A stretch of DNA of 64,000 bases from Shewanella electrica (lineage in GTDB: Bacteria > Pseudomonadota > Gammaproteobacteria > Enterobacterales > Shewanellaceae), in the NCBI RefSeq assembly GCF_022321485.1, contig NZ_JAKOGG010000019.1, positions 1-64,000 on the forward strand, given 5' to 3'. The first letter of the stretch is position 1, and the number at the start of each line of letters is the position of its first letter. Shown here piece after piece: positions 37,685 through 47,216 of the stretch. The notes under the pieces were generated by a model that worked only from the letters and a program-made list of their open reading frames with translations, ran no database searches and was not told where the DNA came from. A program made the translations under genes and the position numbers.

Positions 37685-39541
37685 ATGCCGAAATTACGTT
37701 CTGCCACCAGTACCGAAGGCCGCAATATGGCCGGAGCCCGCGCCCTGTGGCGTGCCACCGGAGTTAAAGACAATGATTTTGGTAAGCCGATCATCGCCAT
37801 CGCTAACTCATTTACTCAGTTTGTTCCGGGTCACGTGCACCTGAAAGACATGGGCTCACTCGTGGCGTCAGCCATCGAAGAAGCGGGCGGCATTGCTAAA
37901 GAATTCAACACCATCGCGGTGGATGACGGTATCGCCATGGGCCACGGCGGCATGCTGTACTCGCTGCCATCACGTGAGCTGATCGCCGATAGCGTGGAAT
38001 ACATGGTCAACGCCCATTGCGCCGATGCGTTGGTGTGTATCTCCAACTGCGACAAAATTACGCCGGGGATGCTGATGGCCGCCCTGCGGTTGAATATTCC
38101 GGTGGTGTTTGTCTCCGGCGGGCCGATGGAAGCCGGTAAAACCAAGCTGTCCGATAAAATCATCAAGCTGGATTTGGTCGATGCCATGGTGGCCGCCGCC
38201 GATCACCGCGTATCGGACGAAGACAGTGAAAAAATTGAACGTAGCGCTTGTCCTACTTGTGGTTCGTGCTCCGGCATGTTCACCGCTAACTCAATGAACT
38301 GTTTGACCGAAGCCTTGGGGCTGTCACTGCCGGGTAACGGCTCGATGCTGGCGACTCACGCCGACCGTCGCGAACTGTTCTTAGAAGCAGGGCGCCGCGT
38401 GATGGCACTGGCTAAGCGTTATTATCACGATGATGACGCTAGCGTATTGCCGCGCAACGTTGCTTCTTTCAAAGCGTTTGAAAACGCTATGACGTTGGAT
38501 ATTGCCATGGGCGGTTCCTCTAATACTGTGTTGCACTTGCTGGCGGCGGCGCAGGAAGCGGAAGTTAACTTCACCATGGCCGATATCGATCGCTTAAGCC
38601 GTAAAGTGCCGCACCTGTGTAAAGTGGCGCCATCGACGCCACTGTACCATATGGAAGATGTGCACCGCGCCGGTGGCGTGATGGGCATTCTTGGCGAGTT
38701 AGCTCGTGCTGGTTTGCTGCATACCGATGTGCCGCATGTTGCTACCAACGGCGGCACACTGGCCGAGGTGTTAGCCAAATATGATGTGGTTGCTACTAAA
38801 GATGAGGCGGTAAAACAGTTCTTCCGCGCTGGCCCGGCGGGCATTCCAACGACAGTAGCGTTTAGCCAAGATTGCCGCTGGGAATCACTGGATGACAACC
38901 GCGAAAGTGGCTGTATCCGCAGCCGCGAACATGCTTTCAGCCAAGAAGGTGGTTTGGCGGTGCTGTTCGGTAACATCGCCGCCAATGGTTGTATCGTTAA
39001 AACCGCGGGCGTGGATGAATCCATTTTAAAATTCACCGGTAAAGCCCGTGTGTATGAAAGCCAAGAAGATTCCGTCGCGGGCATTTTGGGTGGTGAAGTG
39101 GTTGAAGGTGACGTGGTGGTCATCCGCTACGAAGGTCCGAAAGGCGGCCCAGGCATGCAAGAGATGTTGTACCCAACCAGCTATTTGAAATCACGCGGTT
39201 TAGGTAAAGCTTGTGCACTGATCACCGATGGCCGTTTCTCTGGCGGCACCTCTGGTTTGTCTATCGGTCACGTATCACCAGAAGCGGCCGCAGGTGGTGA
39301 AATTGGTTTGATTGAAACCGGCGACATCATCGAAATCGATATTCCAAACCGAGGGATCTCACTCAAAGTGAGCGCTGAAGAGCTGGCGAGCCGCCGCGCG
39401 GCGATGGAAGCTAAAGGCGCGCAAGCGTGGAAACCTGTGGCGCGTCAGCGTCCAGTGTCGATGGCACTGAAAGCTTACGCTTTGATGGCAACTAGCGCCG
39501 ACAAAGGCGCGGTGCGCGATCGCACTATGCTGGAGGATTAA
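37685..39541 (+). CDS. ilvD: Dihydroxy-acid dehydratase
   Basis: Fe-S enzyme of branched-chain amino acid synthesis. 618 aa (E. coli 616). Cluster cysteines appear in [10 protein letters not shown] and [24 protein letters not shown]; the C-terminal part has [11 protein letters not shown] and [24 protein letters not shown] follows AAAGGAAGTTAGCA. Third gene of ilvGMDA, one base before ilvA. Confidence 0.97.
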   Translation: MPKLRSATSTEGRNMAGARALWRATGVKDNDFGKPIIAIANSFTQFVPGHVHLKDMGSLVASAIEEAGGIAKEFNTIAVDDGIAMGHGGMLYSLPSRELIADSVEYMVNAHCADALVCISNCDKITPGMLMAALRLNIPVVFVSGGPMEAGKTKLSDKIIKLDLVDAMVAAADHRVSDEDSEKIERSACPTCGSCSGMFTANSMNCLTEALGLSLPGNGSMLATHADRRELFLEAGRRVMALAKRYYHDDDASVLPRNVASFKAFENAMTLDIAMGGSSNTVLHLLAAAQEAEVNFTMADIDRLSRKVPHLCKVAPSTPLYHMEDVHRAGGVMGILGELARAGLLHTDVPHVATNGGTLAEVLAKYDVVATKDEAVKQFFRAGPAGIPTTVAFSQDCRWESLDDNRESGCIRSREHAFSQEGGLAVLFGNIAANGCIVKTAGVDESILKFTGKARVYESQEDSVAGILGGEVVEGDVVVIRYEGPKGGPGMQEMLYPTSYLKSRGLGKACALITDGRFSGGTSGLSIGHVSPEAAAGGEIGLIETGDIIEIDIPNRGISLKVSAEELASRRAAMEAKGAQAWKPVARQRPVSMALKAYALMATSADKGAVRDRTMLED

Positions 39542-39542
39542 T

Positions 39543-41096
39543 ATGTTAGCGCTCGCGTCCCAGTCGCAACTGTCACTGGCTAACTATTATTTACAGCGGA
39601 TTTTGCTGTCTAGCGTCTATGACGTTGCTAAGGTGACGCCGCTGTCTAACCTCAAAAAACTGTCGGCGCGGCTCGGCTGTGATGTGTTCCTCAAGCGGGA
39701 AGATATGCAGCCGGTGCACTCCTTCAAACTTCGTGGTGCCTATAACCGCATTGCTGAATTAAGCACTGAAGAAGCCGCTTGCGGTGTGGTGTGTGCCTCG
39801 GCCGGTAACCACGCCCAAGGTGTAGCGTTATCGGCGGCGAGCCGTGGCATCAGCGCCGTAATTGTGATGCCGAGTACCACGCCCGATATTAAAGTGGATG
39901 CTGTGCGTCGCCTTGGTGGCAACGTGGTGCTGCATGGTCAGGCATTCGACCAAGCTAACGAATACGCTATGTCTTTGGCGCGCGATGAAGGTCGCGTCTA
40001 TATCGCGCCATTTGACGATGAAGCGGTGATCGCTGGGCAGGGCACGATCGCCCAAGAGATGTTGCAGCAGCAACGTGATCTCGATGTGGTGTTTGTCCCT
40101 GTCGGCGGCGGTGGCTTAATTGCCGGTATCGCCGCTTACTACAAAGCGGTGAAACCGGAAGTCACCATTATTGGGGTTGAACCCGTTGACGCTGCCTGTT
40201 TACAAGCAGCGATGGCCGCGGGTGAAGCGGTCACACTCGATCAAGTCGGCCTATTTGCCGACGGCGTGGCGGTAAAACGAATCGGTGCCGAGCCGTTCCG
40301 TTTGGCGAAAGAATATGTTGATGAAGTCATCACTGTGACGTCCGATGAAATCTGCGCCGCCATCAAAGATATTTTTGAAGACACCCGCGCTATTGCTGAG
40401 CCTGCGGGCGCGCTATCACTGGCGGGGCTGAAAAAGTACATGGTGCAGCACCAAGGTGAAGAGCGCAAAGTAGCGGCGATTCTCAGTGGTGCCAACGTGA
40501 ACTTTCATAGCTTGCGTTATGTGTCTGAGCGTTGCGAGTTAGGTGAGCACAAAGAAGCGGTATTGGCGGTCACCATTCCCGAACGTCCGGGGGCATTTTT
40601 GCAGTTCTGCGAAACCTTGGGCAAACGGGCGATTACCGAGTTTAACTACCGCTTTAGTGGGCGTGACCGCGCCGTCGTGTTTGCCGGTATTCGCGTTAAC
40701 CAAGGGCAACCTGAGTTGGATGAGTTGGTTAGCTCCTTAGTGAGCAATGGCTTTGCGGTGCAAAACCTCACTGACGATGAAACTGCCAAATTGCACGTGC
40801 GCTACATGGTTGGCGGTTTACCGCCTGAGCCACTGCACGAACGCCTGTTTAGTTTTGAGTTCCCCGAGCATCCCGGCGCCTTGCTGCAGTTTTTACAAAC
40901 ACTGCAAAGCAAGTGGAACATCAGTTTGTTCCACTATCGCAATCACGGCGCGGCTTTTGGTCAGGTGTTGGCGGGCTTTGAAGTGCCAGCGGCTGATGAT
41001 GCGGCGTTTGCGACCTTCTTGGACGAGTTAGGTTTTGCCTACCAAGATGAAACGCACAGCCCGGCGTATCAACTGTTTTTGGCGCATCGACCTTAA
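39543..41096 (+). CDS. ilvA: Threonine ammonia-lyase, biosynthetic
   Basis: Deaminates threonine to 2-oxobutyrate, first committed step to isoleucine. 517 aa (E. coli 514). PLP lysine in SFKLRGAYNR, glycine-rich PVGGGGLIAGIA, and two C-terminal ACT-like regulatory domains (about 340-420 and 430-510, each with EFPEHPGALLQFLQTL-type repeats) for isoleucine/valine control. Last gene of the operon, followed by a strong terminator. Confidence 0.97.
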   Translation: MLALASQSQLSLANYYLQRILLSSVYDVAKVTPLSNLKKLSARLGCDVFLKREDMQPVHSFKLRGAYNRIAELSTEEAACGVVCASAGNHAQGVALSAASRGISAVIVMPSTTPDIKVDAVRRLGGNVVLHGQAFDQANEYAMSLARDEGRVYIAPFDDEAVIAGQGTIAQEMLQQQRDLDVVFVPVGGGGLIAGIAAYYKAVKPEVTIIGVEPVDAACLQAAMAAGEAVTLDQVGLFADGVAVKRIGAEPFRLAKEYVDEVITVTSDEICAAIKDIFEDTRAIAEPAGALSLAGLKKYMVQHQGEERKVAAILSGANVNFHSLRYVSERCELGEHKEAVLAVTIPERPGAFLQFCETLGKRAITEFNYRFSGRDRAVVFAGIRVNQGQPELDELVSSLVSNGFAVQNLTDDETAKLHVRYMVGGLPPEPLHERLFSFEFPEHPGALLQFLQTLQSKWNISLFHYRNHGAAFGQVLAGFEVPAADDAAFATFLDELGFAYQDETHSPAYQLFLAHRP

Positions 41097-41129
41097 TTTT
41101 TACTGCAGTTTTCTGCTTCCTTACTTTTG

Positions 41130-41170
41130 GCCCCACACACTTATCGCTTGCTTTCGGTGTGGGGCTTTTT
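41130..41170 (+). terminator. Rho-independent terminator of ilvGMDA
   Basis: GCCCCACAC / GTGTGGGGC, 18-base loop, then T5, 34 bases after ilvA. Confidence 0.85.
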
Positions 41171-41322
41171 CTTTGGTGATATTTACAAGGTGTTAGCCAA
41201 AAGCCGAGCGGTGTCAGTCGGCTAACTGTGTTAAGGTCGAATGCCTGTGCCTGCGCTGAATAACGCACCGTGTTTCGCGCCGCAGACGCATTGCTATTAA
41301 CTAGGCAGCAAGGAGACCCAGT

Positions 41323-42453
41323 ATGATTGCCGCACCGCAAACCCAAGCGTTTAATCCCCCTCGTCGTATTTTGATGGGACCCGGCCCTTCAGATATCTAC
41401 CCTGAAGTGCTTGCGGCGCAATCGCGGCCAACTGTTGGTCACCTCGACCCGCTATTTATTGGCATGATGGATGAACTAAAAGCGCTGATCCAATATGCAT
41501 TTCAAACCCAAAACCAGATGACCATTGCGGTGTCTGCACCCGGCAGCGCGGGGATGGAAACCTGTTTTGTTAACTTGGTTGAGCCCGGCGAAAAAGTGAT
41601 TGTCTGCCGGAACGGCGTGTTTGGTGAGCGGATGCGCCAGAACGTTGAGCGTATTGGCGCCACTGCAGTGATTGTTGATACGCCGTGGGGCGAGCCCGTC
41701 AACGTTGATGATGTGAAACAAGCACTGGAAGCGCATCCAGATGCTAAATTCCTCGCCTTTGTGCATGCCGAAACTTCTACTGGCGCGGTGTCTGATGCCA
41801 AAACCCTGTGCGCGCTGGCAAAAGAGCACGGTTGCCTCAGCATTGTTGATGCGGTGACTTCACTTGGCGGCGTTGAGCTGCTGGTGGACGAGTGGGGCAT
41901 TGATGCCATCTATTCTGGTAGCCAAAAATGTTTGTCCTGCGTGCCGGGATTATCGCCAGTGTCGTTCTCCGAGGCAGCGGTAGCCAAGTTGAAAGCGCGT
42001 AAAACCCCAGTACAAAGCTGGTTCCTCGATCAATCTTTGGTGATGGGCTATTGGAGTGGTAACGGCAAACGCAGCTACCACCACACGGCGCCAGTCAACG
42101 CCTTGTACGCGTTGCACGAATCCCTGCGCAAACTGGCCGATGAAGGCCTAGAAAACGCTTGGCAGCGTCACCAACAGATGCACCAACTGCTGAAAGCTGG
42201 CTTAGAAAAACTCGGCATCAAGTTTGTGGTGGCTGAAGCTTCGCGCTTACCGCAGTTGAACGCAGTGTATATTCCTGACGGTGTTGATGATGCCGCCGTA
42301 CGCAATCGCTTACTGAATGAATACAACCTCGAAATCGGCGCAGGCCTAGGTGATCTTGCAGGTAAAGCCTGGCGCATCGGCTTGATGGGTTACGGCGCCC
42401 GCCGCGAGAACGTGGCCTTATGTTTGCGCGCCTTGGAAGAAGTACTCAGCTAA
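41323..42453 (+). CDS. Class V aminotransferase (alanine/serine-glyoxylate type)
   Basis: 376 aa PLP enzyme. ILMGPGPSDIYPEVL near the N-terminus, PGSAGMETCFVNL, the PLP aspartate in SIVDAVTSLGG and lysine Lys202 in YSGSQKCLS are those of alanine-glyoxylate / serine-pyruvate aminotransferases; C-terminal WRIGLMGYGARRENV closes the fold. ATG follows AAGGAGACCCAGT. It probably interconverts glyoxylate and glycine using alanine or serine; the exact donor is inferred. Independent unit between two terminators. Confidence 0.9.
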   Translation: MIAAPQTQAFNPPRRILMGPGPSDIYPEVLAAQSRPTVGHLDPLFIGMMDELKALIQYAFQTQNQMTIAVSAPGSAGMETCFVNLVEPGEKVIVCRNGVFGERMRQNVERIGATAVIVDTPWGEPVNVDDVKQALEAHPDAKFLAFVHAETSTGAVSDAKTLCALAKEHGCLSIVDAVTSLGGVELLVDEWGIDAIYSGSQKCLSCVPGLSPVSFSEAAVAKLKARKTPVQSWFLDQSLVMGYWSGNGKRSYHHTAPVNALYALHESLRKLADEGLENAWQRHQQMHQLLKAGLEKLGIKFVVAEASRLPQLNAVYIPDGVDDAAVRNRLLNEYNLEIGAGLGDLAGKAWRIGLMGYGARRENVALCLRALEEVLS

Positions 42454-42470
42454 GTTAACGGCGAACATTG

Positions 42471-42497
42471 AAAAGCAGCTCATTGAGCTGCTTTTTT
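42471..42497 (+). terminator. Rho-independent terminator after the aminotransferase
   Basis: AAAAGCAGCTCA / TGAGCTGCTTTT, nearly loopless palindrome with a T run. Confidence 0.9.
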
Positions 42498-43075
42498 GTT
42501 GGGTTTTCTCCTCTGCGCGGGATGGCTCATTTTTCATTTGCCCGACGGTGAATATCACCTACCTCTCATCAGTTGAAATGCGCTAGCGGATGCCGCTGGC
42601 TGTCAACAAATGCGGTAATCCTAGCCACAAAATCCTTCAACATGGACGATGTGGCTGTAAGCGATTATCACCCCATAAATCTCCGCAGTGATGAGTGATT
42701 TATATCCGTTGATATCGGATTTTATGATTTTAAAATCTTCTGTGTAACCAATTTTAAGTAACCATAAATATAATATTAAAATGTTTGTAAAATATAGAGT
42801 TATAGGTAATCGTGTATATGTGTTACTTACCTGTTTGAATTTTTGGTTAAACCGTTTTTTGAGTGCATGTTACCACGGCGTATGGCGGTGACGCTGAGGG
42901 TGAAAGTGGACTGGATGCGGCACGATAAGCGGCCAAGAACACTCCGTGCAGTGTTGCCATGCGCAGGCTAAAAATGTGTGACTGTTTTTCAGGGAATATT
43001 GAGTGTGCGCTAAGCGTGTGGGTACATGCCAGAGGTGGCAATCACCACAAAAGGTGGGATTGGTGATAACGGTTT
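42498..43075. other. AT-rich intergenic region at the start of the accessory segment
   Basis: 578 bases with no intact gene. Bases 42700-42850 are strongly AT-rich. On the minus strand 42827-43020 there is a possible coding remnant (see pseudogene entry). Confidence 0.6.
42827..43041 (-). pseudogene. Possible coding remnant with a TAIRRGNM motif
   Basis: One minus frame reads MATLHGVFLAAYRAASSP and stops at 42847. The next frame over the same DNA reads QSTFTLSVTAIRRGNMHSKN and stops at 42827. The second phrase recalls sequence I associate with phage-satellite Icd/Ash-type loci and short ORFs in Shewanella. Neither frame has a good ribosome site. It may be a frameshifted remnant or a conserved non-coding repeat. 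Recognition is from memory and weak. Confidence 0.25.
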
Positions 43076-43405
43076 TTACTGATTATGCAGCGCGGTGAAT
43101 AAGGTCATGCTGGTGGTAAAAATCACCGCTAACCAGATCCAATTACCGGTTTTTTTCGATTTCACATGCCGCTGTTGGTAGTGCTGCACTATGGCGCTAA
43201 TGTTGCCTTTAAGTTGGCCGAAACGGTTGATTTGATAGCGGTCGCTATCGGGCATAATGACAAAGTATTCACGATGGGATTTGATGAACTGTTGTAGCCG
43301 CTTGACTGAAATATCGCTGGCCTTAGCGAGTCGCTCAAGGTCAACGCCCTTGGGTGAGTTGGCGTGTAATACACGTAGTACTTGCTCAAGTTCGTTTGCA
43401 GTCAT
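43076..43405 (-). CDS. Winged-helix protein with one C-terminal membrane helix
   Basis: 109 aa. Residues 1-55 look like a winged-helix fold (VLHANSPKGVDLERLAKASDISVKRLQQFIKSHREYF), then a linker and one membrane helix (about 88-106, WIWLAVIFTTSMTLFTAL) at the very end. A tail anchor on a DNA-binding-like domain suggests a membrane-tethered regulator or partner protein, which is inference. No family recognised. It is near a TIKI-like gene on the same strand, 120 bases downstream of it. Confidence 0.7.
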   Translation of the reverse strand: MTANELEQVLRVLHANSPKGVDLERLAKASDISVKRLQQFIKSHREYFVIMPDSDRYQINRFGQLKGNISAIVQHYQQRHVKSKKTGNWIWLAVIFTTSMTLFTALHNQ

Positions 43406-43525
43406 TGTCCTTGATGGCTACCTCGATTACCTTTCGAACATCGATAATGGCATCTATCCCCCGTAGTTGTAAATGGTAAATCCACTTCCGGTGAATGGAT
43501 TTACCATTGTGGATGTTGGCGTGAC

Positions 43526-44371
43526 TTATTGAGCCTTCGTCGGCATATGCGCATGGTCATCTGCCGCCGTGTGAATGTATGGGTAGGAGGCATTAACTTC
43601 GCCGATGTTCCACGCCATGTCATAGCCGGTTCGTGCCGCTTCCGCCGCATTAAGTATTCGAGCTTGATGTGGTTTAGTTAATTGGCTTTTCCCTACCGAG
43701 TAAACCCCTTTACCTTCTTCAAAATCCCAAGCCCATTGAGTACCACCATGGTAAGAGATGACGATGCTAGCGGTTTGCTGTGGATACTGATTAAAAATAT
43801 ATGATCCCATCGGTGCTGGAGCGTTGGCAAAATCCGGACTATCGGTCTGTTTGAGCTGCGTATGAAAGTTACCCGCGAGCAGTAACATTTTTTGGCCGTG
43901 ATACGCAGAAATGATGTTATTCGCCATGAATGTATCGCGGTCACCTGTCGGTACGTTGAATAGCACAATGGATAAGTTTGGGTGGGTTTGTTTAGCTTGT
44001 ACCATGCGTTGCAATAACTGATACATGGCTTTACTACTACGGCCATCGTGTGGCGCTACCCATTCATCATCGGCAGCTAACCAGTTATCCAGCGACGCTT
44101 GGTCGGTTAGCGCCATACCTTCTACTGTTGTGAGTTCAAAGCCGACGGTCAGCGGTTTATTCGGTGCCTTTTCTAGCACATTGCACACCAGATTATAAAA
44201 CGCCTGCGGCGTTTCCTTAGTGCCATGGTATTCGCCAATTAAGCTGATGTCTTTGGCTTGAACTGTATTCATTACTAATTGCGGCACGGGTTCGCAGGCC
44301 AAACTTAGCAGCGGTGTACTTGCTGCAACACCAGCTAACAGCGGGGTGAGTAATTTCCATGTGTTGGTCAC
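43526..44371 (-). CDS. Exported TIKI/ChaN/EreA-like superfamily protein
   Basis: 281 aa. A signal peptide (about 1-25) leaves a mature start CEPVPQLV, possibly with Cys26 as a lipid site though the preceding LSLA is only a weak lipobox. The motif LIGEYHGTKETPQAFY is the GExHG signature of the TIKI/TraB/ChaN/erythromycin-esterase superfamily, and LLLAGNFHTQL gives the second histidine block. In TIKI and related enzymes these residues bind metal. The substrate is unknown; haem handling (ChaN) or hydrolysis are both possible. C-terminal tail is His-rich (HTAADDHAHM), consistent with metal binding. Confidence 0.72.
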   Translation of the reverse strand: MTNTWKLLTPLLAGVAASTPLLSLACEPVPQLVMNTVQAKDISLIGEYHGTKETPQAFYNLVCNVLEKAPNKPLTVGFELTTVEGMALTDQASLDNWLAADDEWVAPHDGRSSKAMYQLLQRMVQAKQTHPNLSIVLFNVPTGDRDTFMANNIISAYHGQKMLLLAGNFHTQLKQTDSPDFANAPAPMGSYIFNQYPQQTASIVISYHGGTQWAWDFEEGKGVYSVGKSQLTKPHQARILNAAEAARTGYDMAWNIGEVNASYPYIHTAADDHAHMPTKAQ

Positions 44372-44504
44372 TATGATTCTTCCATGATTGAGTAATAAAG
44401 CATCATTGTTGATGATGCTTGGTGGCAGGTAAATGGGTTATTCAGGGTTTTGTGAGTCTTTGTTCAAAAGAAAAATATTGTGGTAAGTGATTGGAACTAT
44501 TTGG

Positions 44505-44531
44505 AATGTTATGGAGTTTATCCATAACATT
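44505..44531. repeat. 11-bp perfect inverted repeat
   Basis: AATGTTATGGA / TCCATAACATT around GTTTA. It may be an operator for the TIKI-like gene or a terminator-like hairpin; no T run follows on either strand. Confidence 0.6.
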
Positions 44532-44599
44532 TGGAGGTGGTGTTTGTTGTCTAGTTACTTGACTTCAATGACGTCATCTTAAATTGGCTAATTATCCGT

Positions 44600-44718
44600 A
44601 AGTAACTTAAATTTCACTTATATTGATCTTCAGGTATAACCATTTTTAAAAGTGTACTAAAGTGAACTTATAAATAAAAAGTCGTATATTGCTATTAAAA
44701 GTGTATTAAAAGGTACTT
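44600..44718. promoter_or_regulatory. Three HipB-type operators, AAGT-N4-TAAA-N4-ACTT
   Basis: Three 20-bp sites at 44600-44619, 44650-44669 and 44699-44718 all fit AAGT-N4-TAAA-N4-ACTT followed by AT. Their starts are 50 and 49 bases apart. The third abuts the hipB start codon and includes its ribosome site (AAAAGG). Outer halves AAGT / ACTT are palindromic, as expected for a dimeric HipB. This gives tight autoregulation of the toxin-antitoxin pair. Confidence 0.75.
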
Positions 44719-45051
44719 ATGAGAAAAGGCAAAATGGTAAAGGCACAACCTATGCCTGATTTGAATAGTGAGTTCAGCATGGAAACGCTGGGTAACGCCA
44801 TTCGTTCAAAGCGTACCGATAAAGCCTGGCGTATTGATGATCTTGCGGCAAAAGCCAATTTATCTCGCAGGACGGTCATGAAAATTGAAAAAGGCGACAC
44901 CAGCGTCACTTTTGCTAATGTACTGGTTCTCATGGATATCTTGGGGCTGTCGTTACGCCTTATCGACTTAACGCTGTTCGCTCGTTCAAATCAGACATCT
45001 TCCCAAGATGAACACGGCCGGAGCAATCAAGAGGACGGTTGGTATGAGTAA
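44719..45051 (+). CDS. hipB: HipB-type antitoxin, Xre-family regulator
   Basis: 110 aa. A Cro/C1 helix-turn-helix occupies about 25-85 (LGNAIRSKRTDKAWRIDDLAAKANLSRRTVMKIEKGD). It should bind the three upstream sites and neutralise HipA. Start at 44719 has AAAAGG at 5-base spacing inside the third operator; an internal ATG at 44734 is an alternative. The 3' end overlaps hipA by eight bases. C-terminal tail is hydrophilic and may thread into the toxin. Confidence 0.88.
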   Translation: MRKGKMVKAQPMPDLNSEFSMETLGNAIRSKRTDKAWRIDDLAAKANLSRRTVMKIEKGDTSVTFANVLVLMDILGLSLRLIDLTLFARSNQTSSQDEHGRSNQEDGWYE

Positions 45052-46450
45052 GTTGCAGCAGCTCGATGTCTTTATCGGGACTAATACCAAAATTGGTCGT
45101 TTAATGCTGCCTGTTGGTGCCGAGTCAGAGTTCTCATTCATTTATGAAGATAGTTGGAAACAGGTGGGGTTTCCGATTTCGCCACATATTCCATTCGATG
45201 GTCAGGCGGCGCCACGGAGTATCGAGAACTATCTCAGAAATCTTCTTCCAGAAGGTGAAGCCTTTGAAGAGATGATACAAAACACCACCATATCCAAAAG
45301 CAACACCTTCGCGTTGATTCATAAGCTTGGTTCGGAAACATCAGGTGCCTTATCGTTTCGTGTGCCTGAGTCTGCACCTCAGGCAACCAGTTTTAGGCCT
45401 GTTGCTGAACAGGAATTAGTGGCGCGACTAGAGCGAGATCTGGCGCCATTAGTCTATTGGGACGGTAAGGTTCGTCTTTCGGTTGCGGGTGTGCAAAACA
45501 AGTTGAACTTGCTTAAACGCGGTGATGAATGGGGATTTGGTGAAGGCAAACTAAGTTCGACCTACATTCTGAAATTTGAAAGCGGTAAAGCGCCGTGTAT
45601 TGCCGTTAATGAGTTCTTTTGCATGACATTAGCTAAGCTAGCCGGTTTGGCTGTCGCGAATGTTGAACTAGCGCGTATTGGCAACACAAGGACACTAATT
45701 ATCGAGCGGTTCGACCGTGCCTATATCGAAGCTCGTGATGTTGTGCAACGAAAGCATGTGATTGATGGCTGTCAGGCGACGGATTTACCTCCGGGTTACA
45801 AATATGAACGTCAAAATGGCGATGAAGGTGATGGCGTATATATGCGCGATGGCGTGTCTTTTCCACGCCTAGTCAATATCAAAACCATAGATACGGTGAG
45901 CACTCATTTGAAGCTTAGCCAATGGATGCTATTTAATTTAGCGATATTAAACTACGATGCCCATGGTAAAAACATTAGCTTCTTTGCCACCGCGAAAGGC
46001 CTCGAACTGACCCCTTTTTACGACTTAGTCAACATAGAAGCCATTGCTGAAGAAGGCGCCAAACGCAATTCACAAAGCAGCAAGTTTTCTGCTCATCAAG
46101 GTCGGGCTGCCAGCATGCCGCAATATTTTGCAATGTCGATTGGTGATTGGGACAGCGAAGATTTTCAACAACCGCCGAAAGGTAACTTTCAACGTCCGAT
46201 CACCAGCTATGATTTAGCGGAATTCGGTGCCCTGCTGGGTTATTCGGGCACCAAAATGGCTTCCATAATGATAGAAACCGTTGGTGCCATCACCAATGCC
46301 CTGAAGAAAGCGATTGAAATCACCGAAGCGCAAGGAATAGATGACGTTGAACGTGAGCACATTCAGCTCTGTGTATCTCTCATCCGAGCTGAGTGTGAGC
46401 ATTTGCTGACGCAAGCCGATAGCGTGCCAGAAGTGGGTAAACTGCTTTGA
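45044..46450 (+). CDS. hipA: HipA-type serine/threonine kinase toxin
   Basis: 468 aa. HipA couples an N-terminal subdomain (about 1-110, with RNLLPEG and SGALSF) to a kinase-like C-terminal part. Gly-rich loop RLSVAGVQNKL (145-155), ATP lysine Lys177 in YILKFES, catalytic Asp305 and Asn310 in NYDAHGKN, and metal-binding Asp327 in LTPFYDL are all intact, so an active kinase is expected. The E. coli enzyme phosphorylates glutamyl-tRNA synthetase and causes persistence; the target here is unknown. ATG at 45044 follows GAGGA at 8-base spacing and overlaps the end of hipB; a start at 45008 lacks that site. Confidence 0.9.
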   Translation: MSKLQQLDVFIGTNTKIGRLMLPVGAESEFSFIYEDSWKQVGFPISPHIPFDGQAAPRSIENYLRNLLPEGEAFEEMIQNTTISKSNTFALIHKLGSETSGALSFRVPESAPQATSFRPVAEQELVARLERDLAPLVYWDGKVRLSVAGVQNKLNLLKRGDEWGFGEGKLSSTYILKFESGKAPCIAVNEFFCMTLAKLAGLAVANVELARIGNTRTLIIERFDRAYIEARDVVQRKHVIDGCQATDLPPGYKYERQNGDEGDGVYMRDGVSFPRLVNIKTIDTVSTHLKLSQWMLFNLAILNYDAHGKNISFFATAKGLELTPFYDLVNIEAIAEEGAKRNSQSSKFSAHQGRAASMPQYFAMSIGDWDSEDFQQPPKGNFQRPITSYDLAEFGALLGYSGTKMASIMIETVGAITNALKKAIEITEAQGIDDVEREHIQLCVSLIRAECEHLLTQADSVPEVGKLL

Positions 46451-46657
46451 TGTTGAAGCTGGGAGAATGTAACTAATACCCCATGACCGATGTAGTTTTT
46501 GGCTCACTTGGGGAATTTTGCCGTGCGTCGATGGTCTGTTAACTACCTGAGTGCCGTTGGCGGATGCCAGATGCAGTTAGGCAACAGATAACAAACTCAT
46601 GGCACTGAGGGTGGTAATGCTCAGTCAGCCGGTGCCGCTAACTGACTTATATTGAAT

Positions 46658-47170
46658 ATGAAATTTGCATCGATTTGTTTAATCTCGCTGCTGGCAGGTA
46701 TTGCTGTGTTCATCGTGGGAGAGGTTTACCAACGACTGTGGCTTGATGTCATTGCTGGAGTGTTAGCGCTGCCTGCTGGCATGTTGCTGATGAGGCAATG
46801 TGTGAAATTTAAAGGCTGGTTATATGAGCATGGGCTGAGTCATCGCGCCAGTATTTTGTTGGGACTGCTATTTTTAAGCATGTTGTTAACGCAGTGGGAC
46901 AACGTGCTTGATGACTGTCGCGATCTATTCAAAATCGCCGTGTTTAGCGGTAGTGGTCTAATTATCTGCTTTTTCTTCCCTTTCCCCGTATTGCTGTTGG
47001 TGATGTCATGGGTTATCTGCTTTATGGCGATGATGTTGCATATGTATCCGTTCATGTGGCTTGCTGCGTTTATCGGACTACTGGCGGTGCCCAAGTGTGG
47101 CGCAATCTTTTACCGTGTTATGGTGCATGGCAATATGCAGCAACATATACTTGATCGCGCCACCAAATAG
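46658..47170 (+). CDS. Hypothetical multi-spanning membrane protein
   Basis: 170 aa, roughly half hydrophobic, with about five membrane helices (about 3-23, 27-45, 62-80, 90-115, 118-145). No transporter motif is recognised. Ribosome site is weak; ATG at 46658 chosen over TTG at 46652. It lies 207 bases after hipA with no terminator seen in between, but functional connection is not implied. It could be a real orphan gene of an accessory segment. Confidence 0.55.
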   Translation: MKFASICLISLLAGIAVFIVGEVYQRLWLDVIAGVLALPAGMLLMRQCVKFKGWLYEHGLSHRASILLGLLFLSMLLTQWDNVLDDCRDLFKIAVFSGSGLIICFFFPFPVLLLVMSWVICFMAMMLHMYPFMWLAAFIGLLAVPKCGAIFYRVMVHGNMQQHILDRATK

Positions 47171-47216
47171 CGTCGGGGAATAAATCGATAACGTCCTTTG
47201 CGTTTACTGGGGCGCA

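Larger units (their letters stand above)
44372..44718. other. Divergent intergenic region upstream of hipB
   Basis: 347 bases, AT-rich. It holds a hairpin (44398-44406 / 44412-44420), an 11-bp inverted repeat (44505-44531) and three regularly spaced hipBA operators. Confidence 0.75.
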
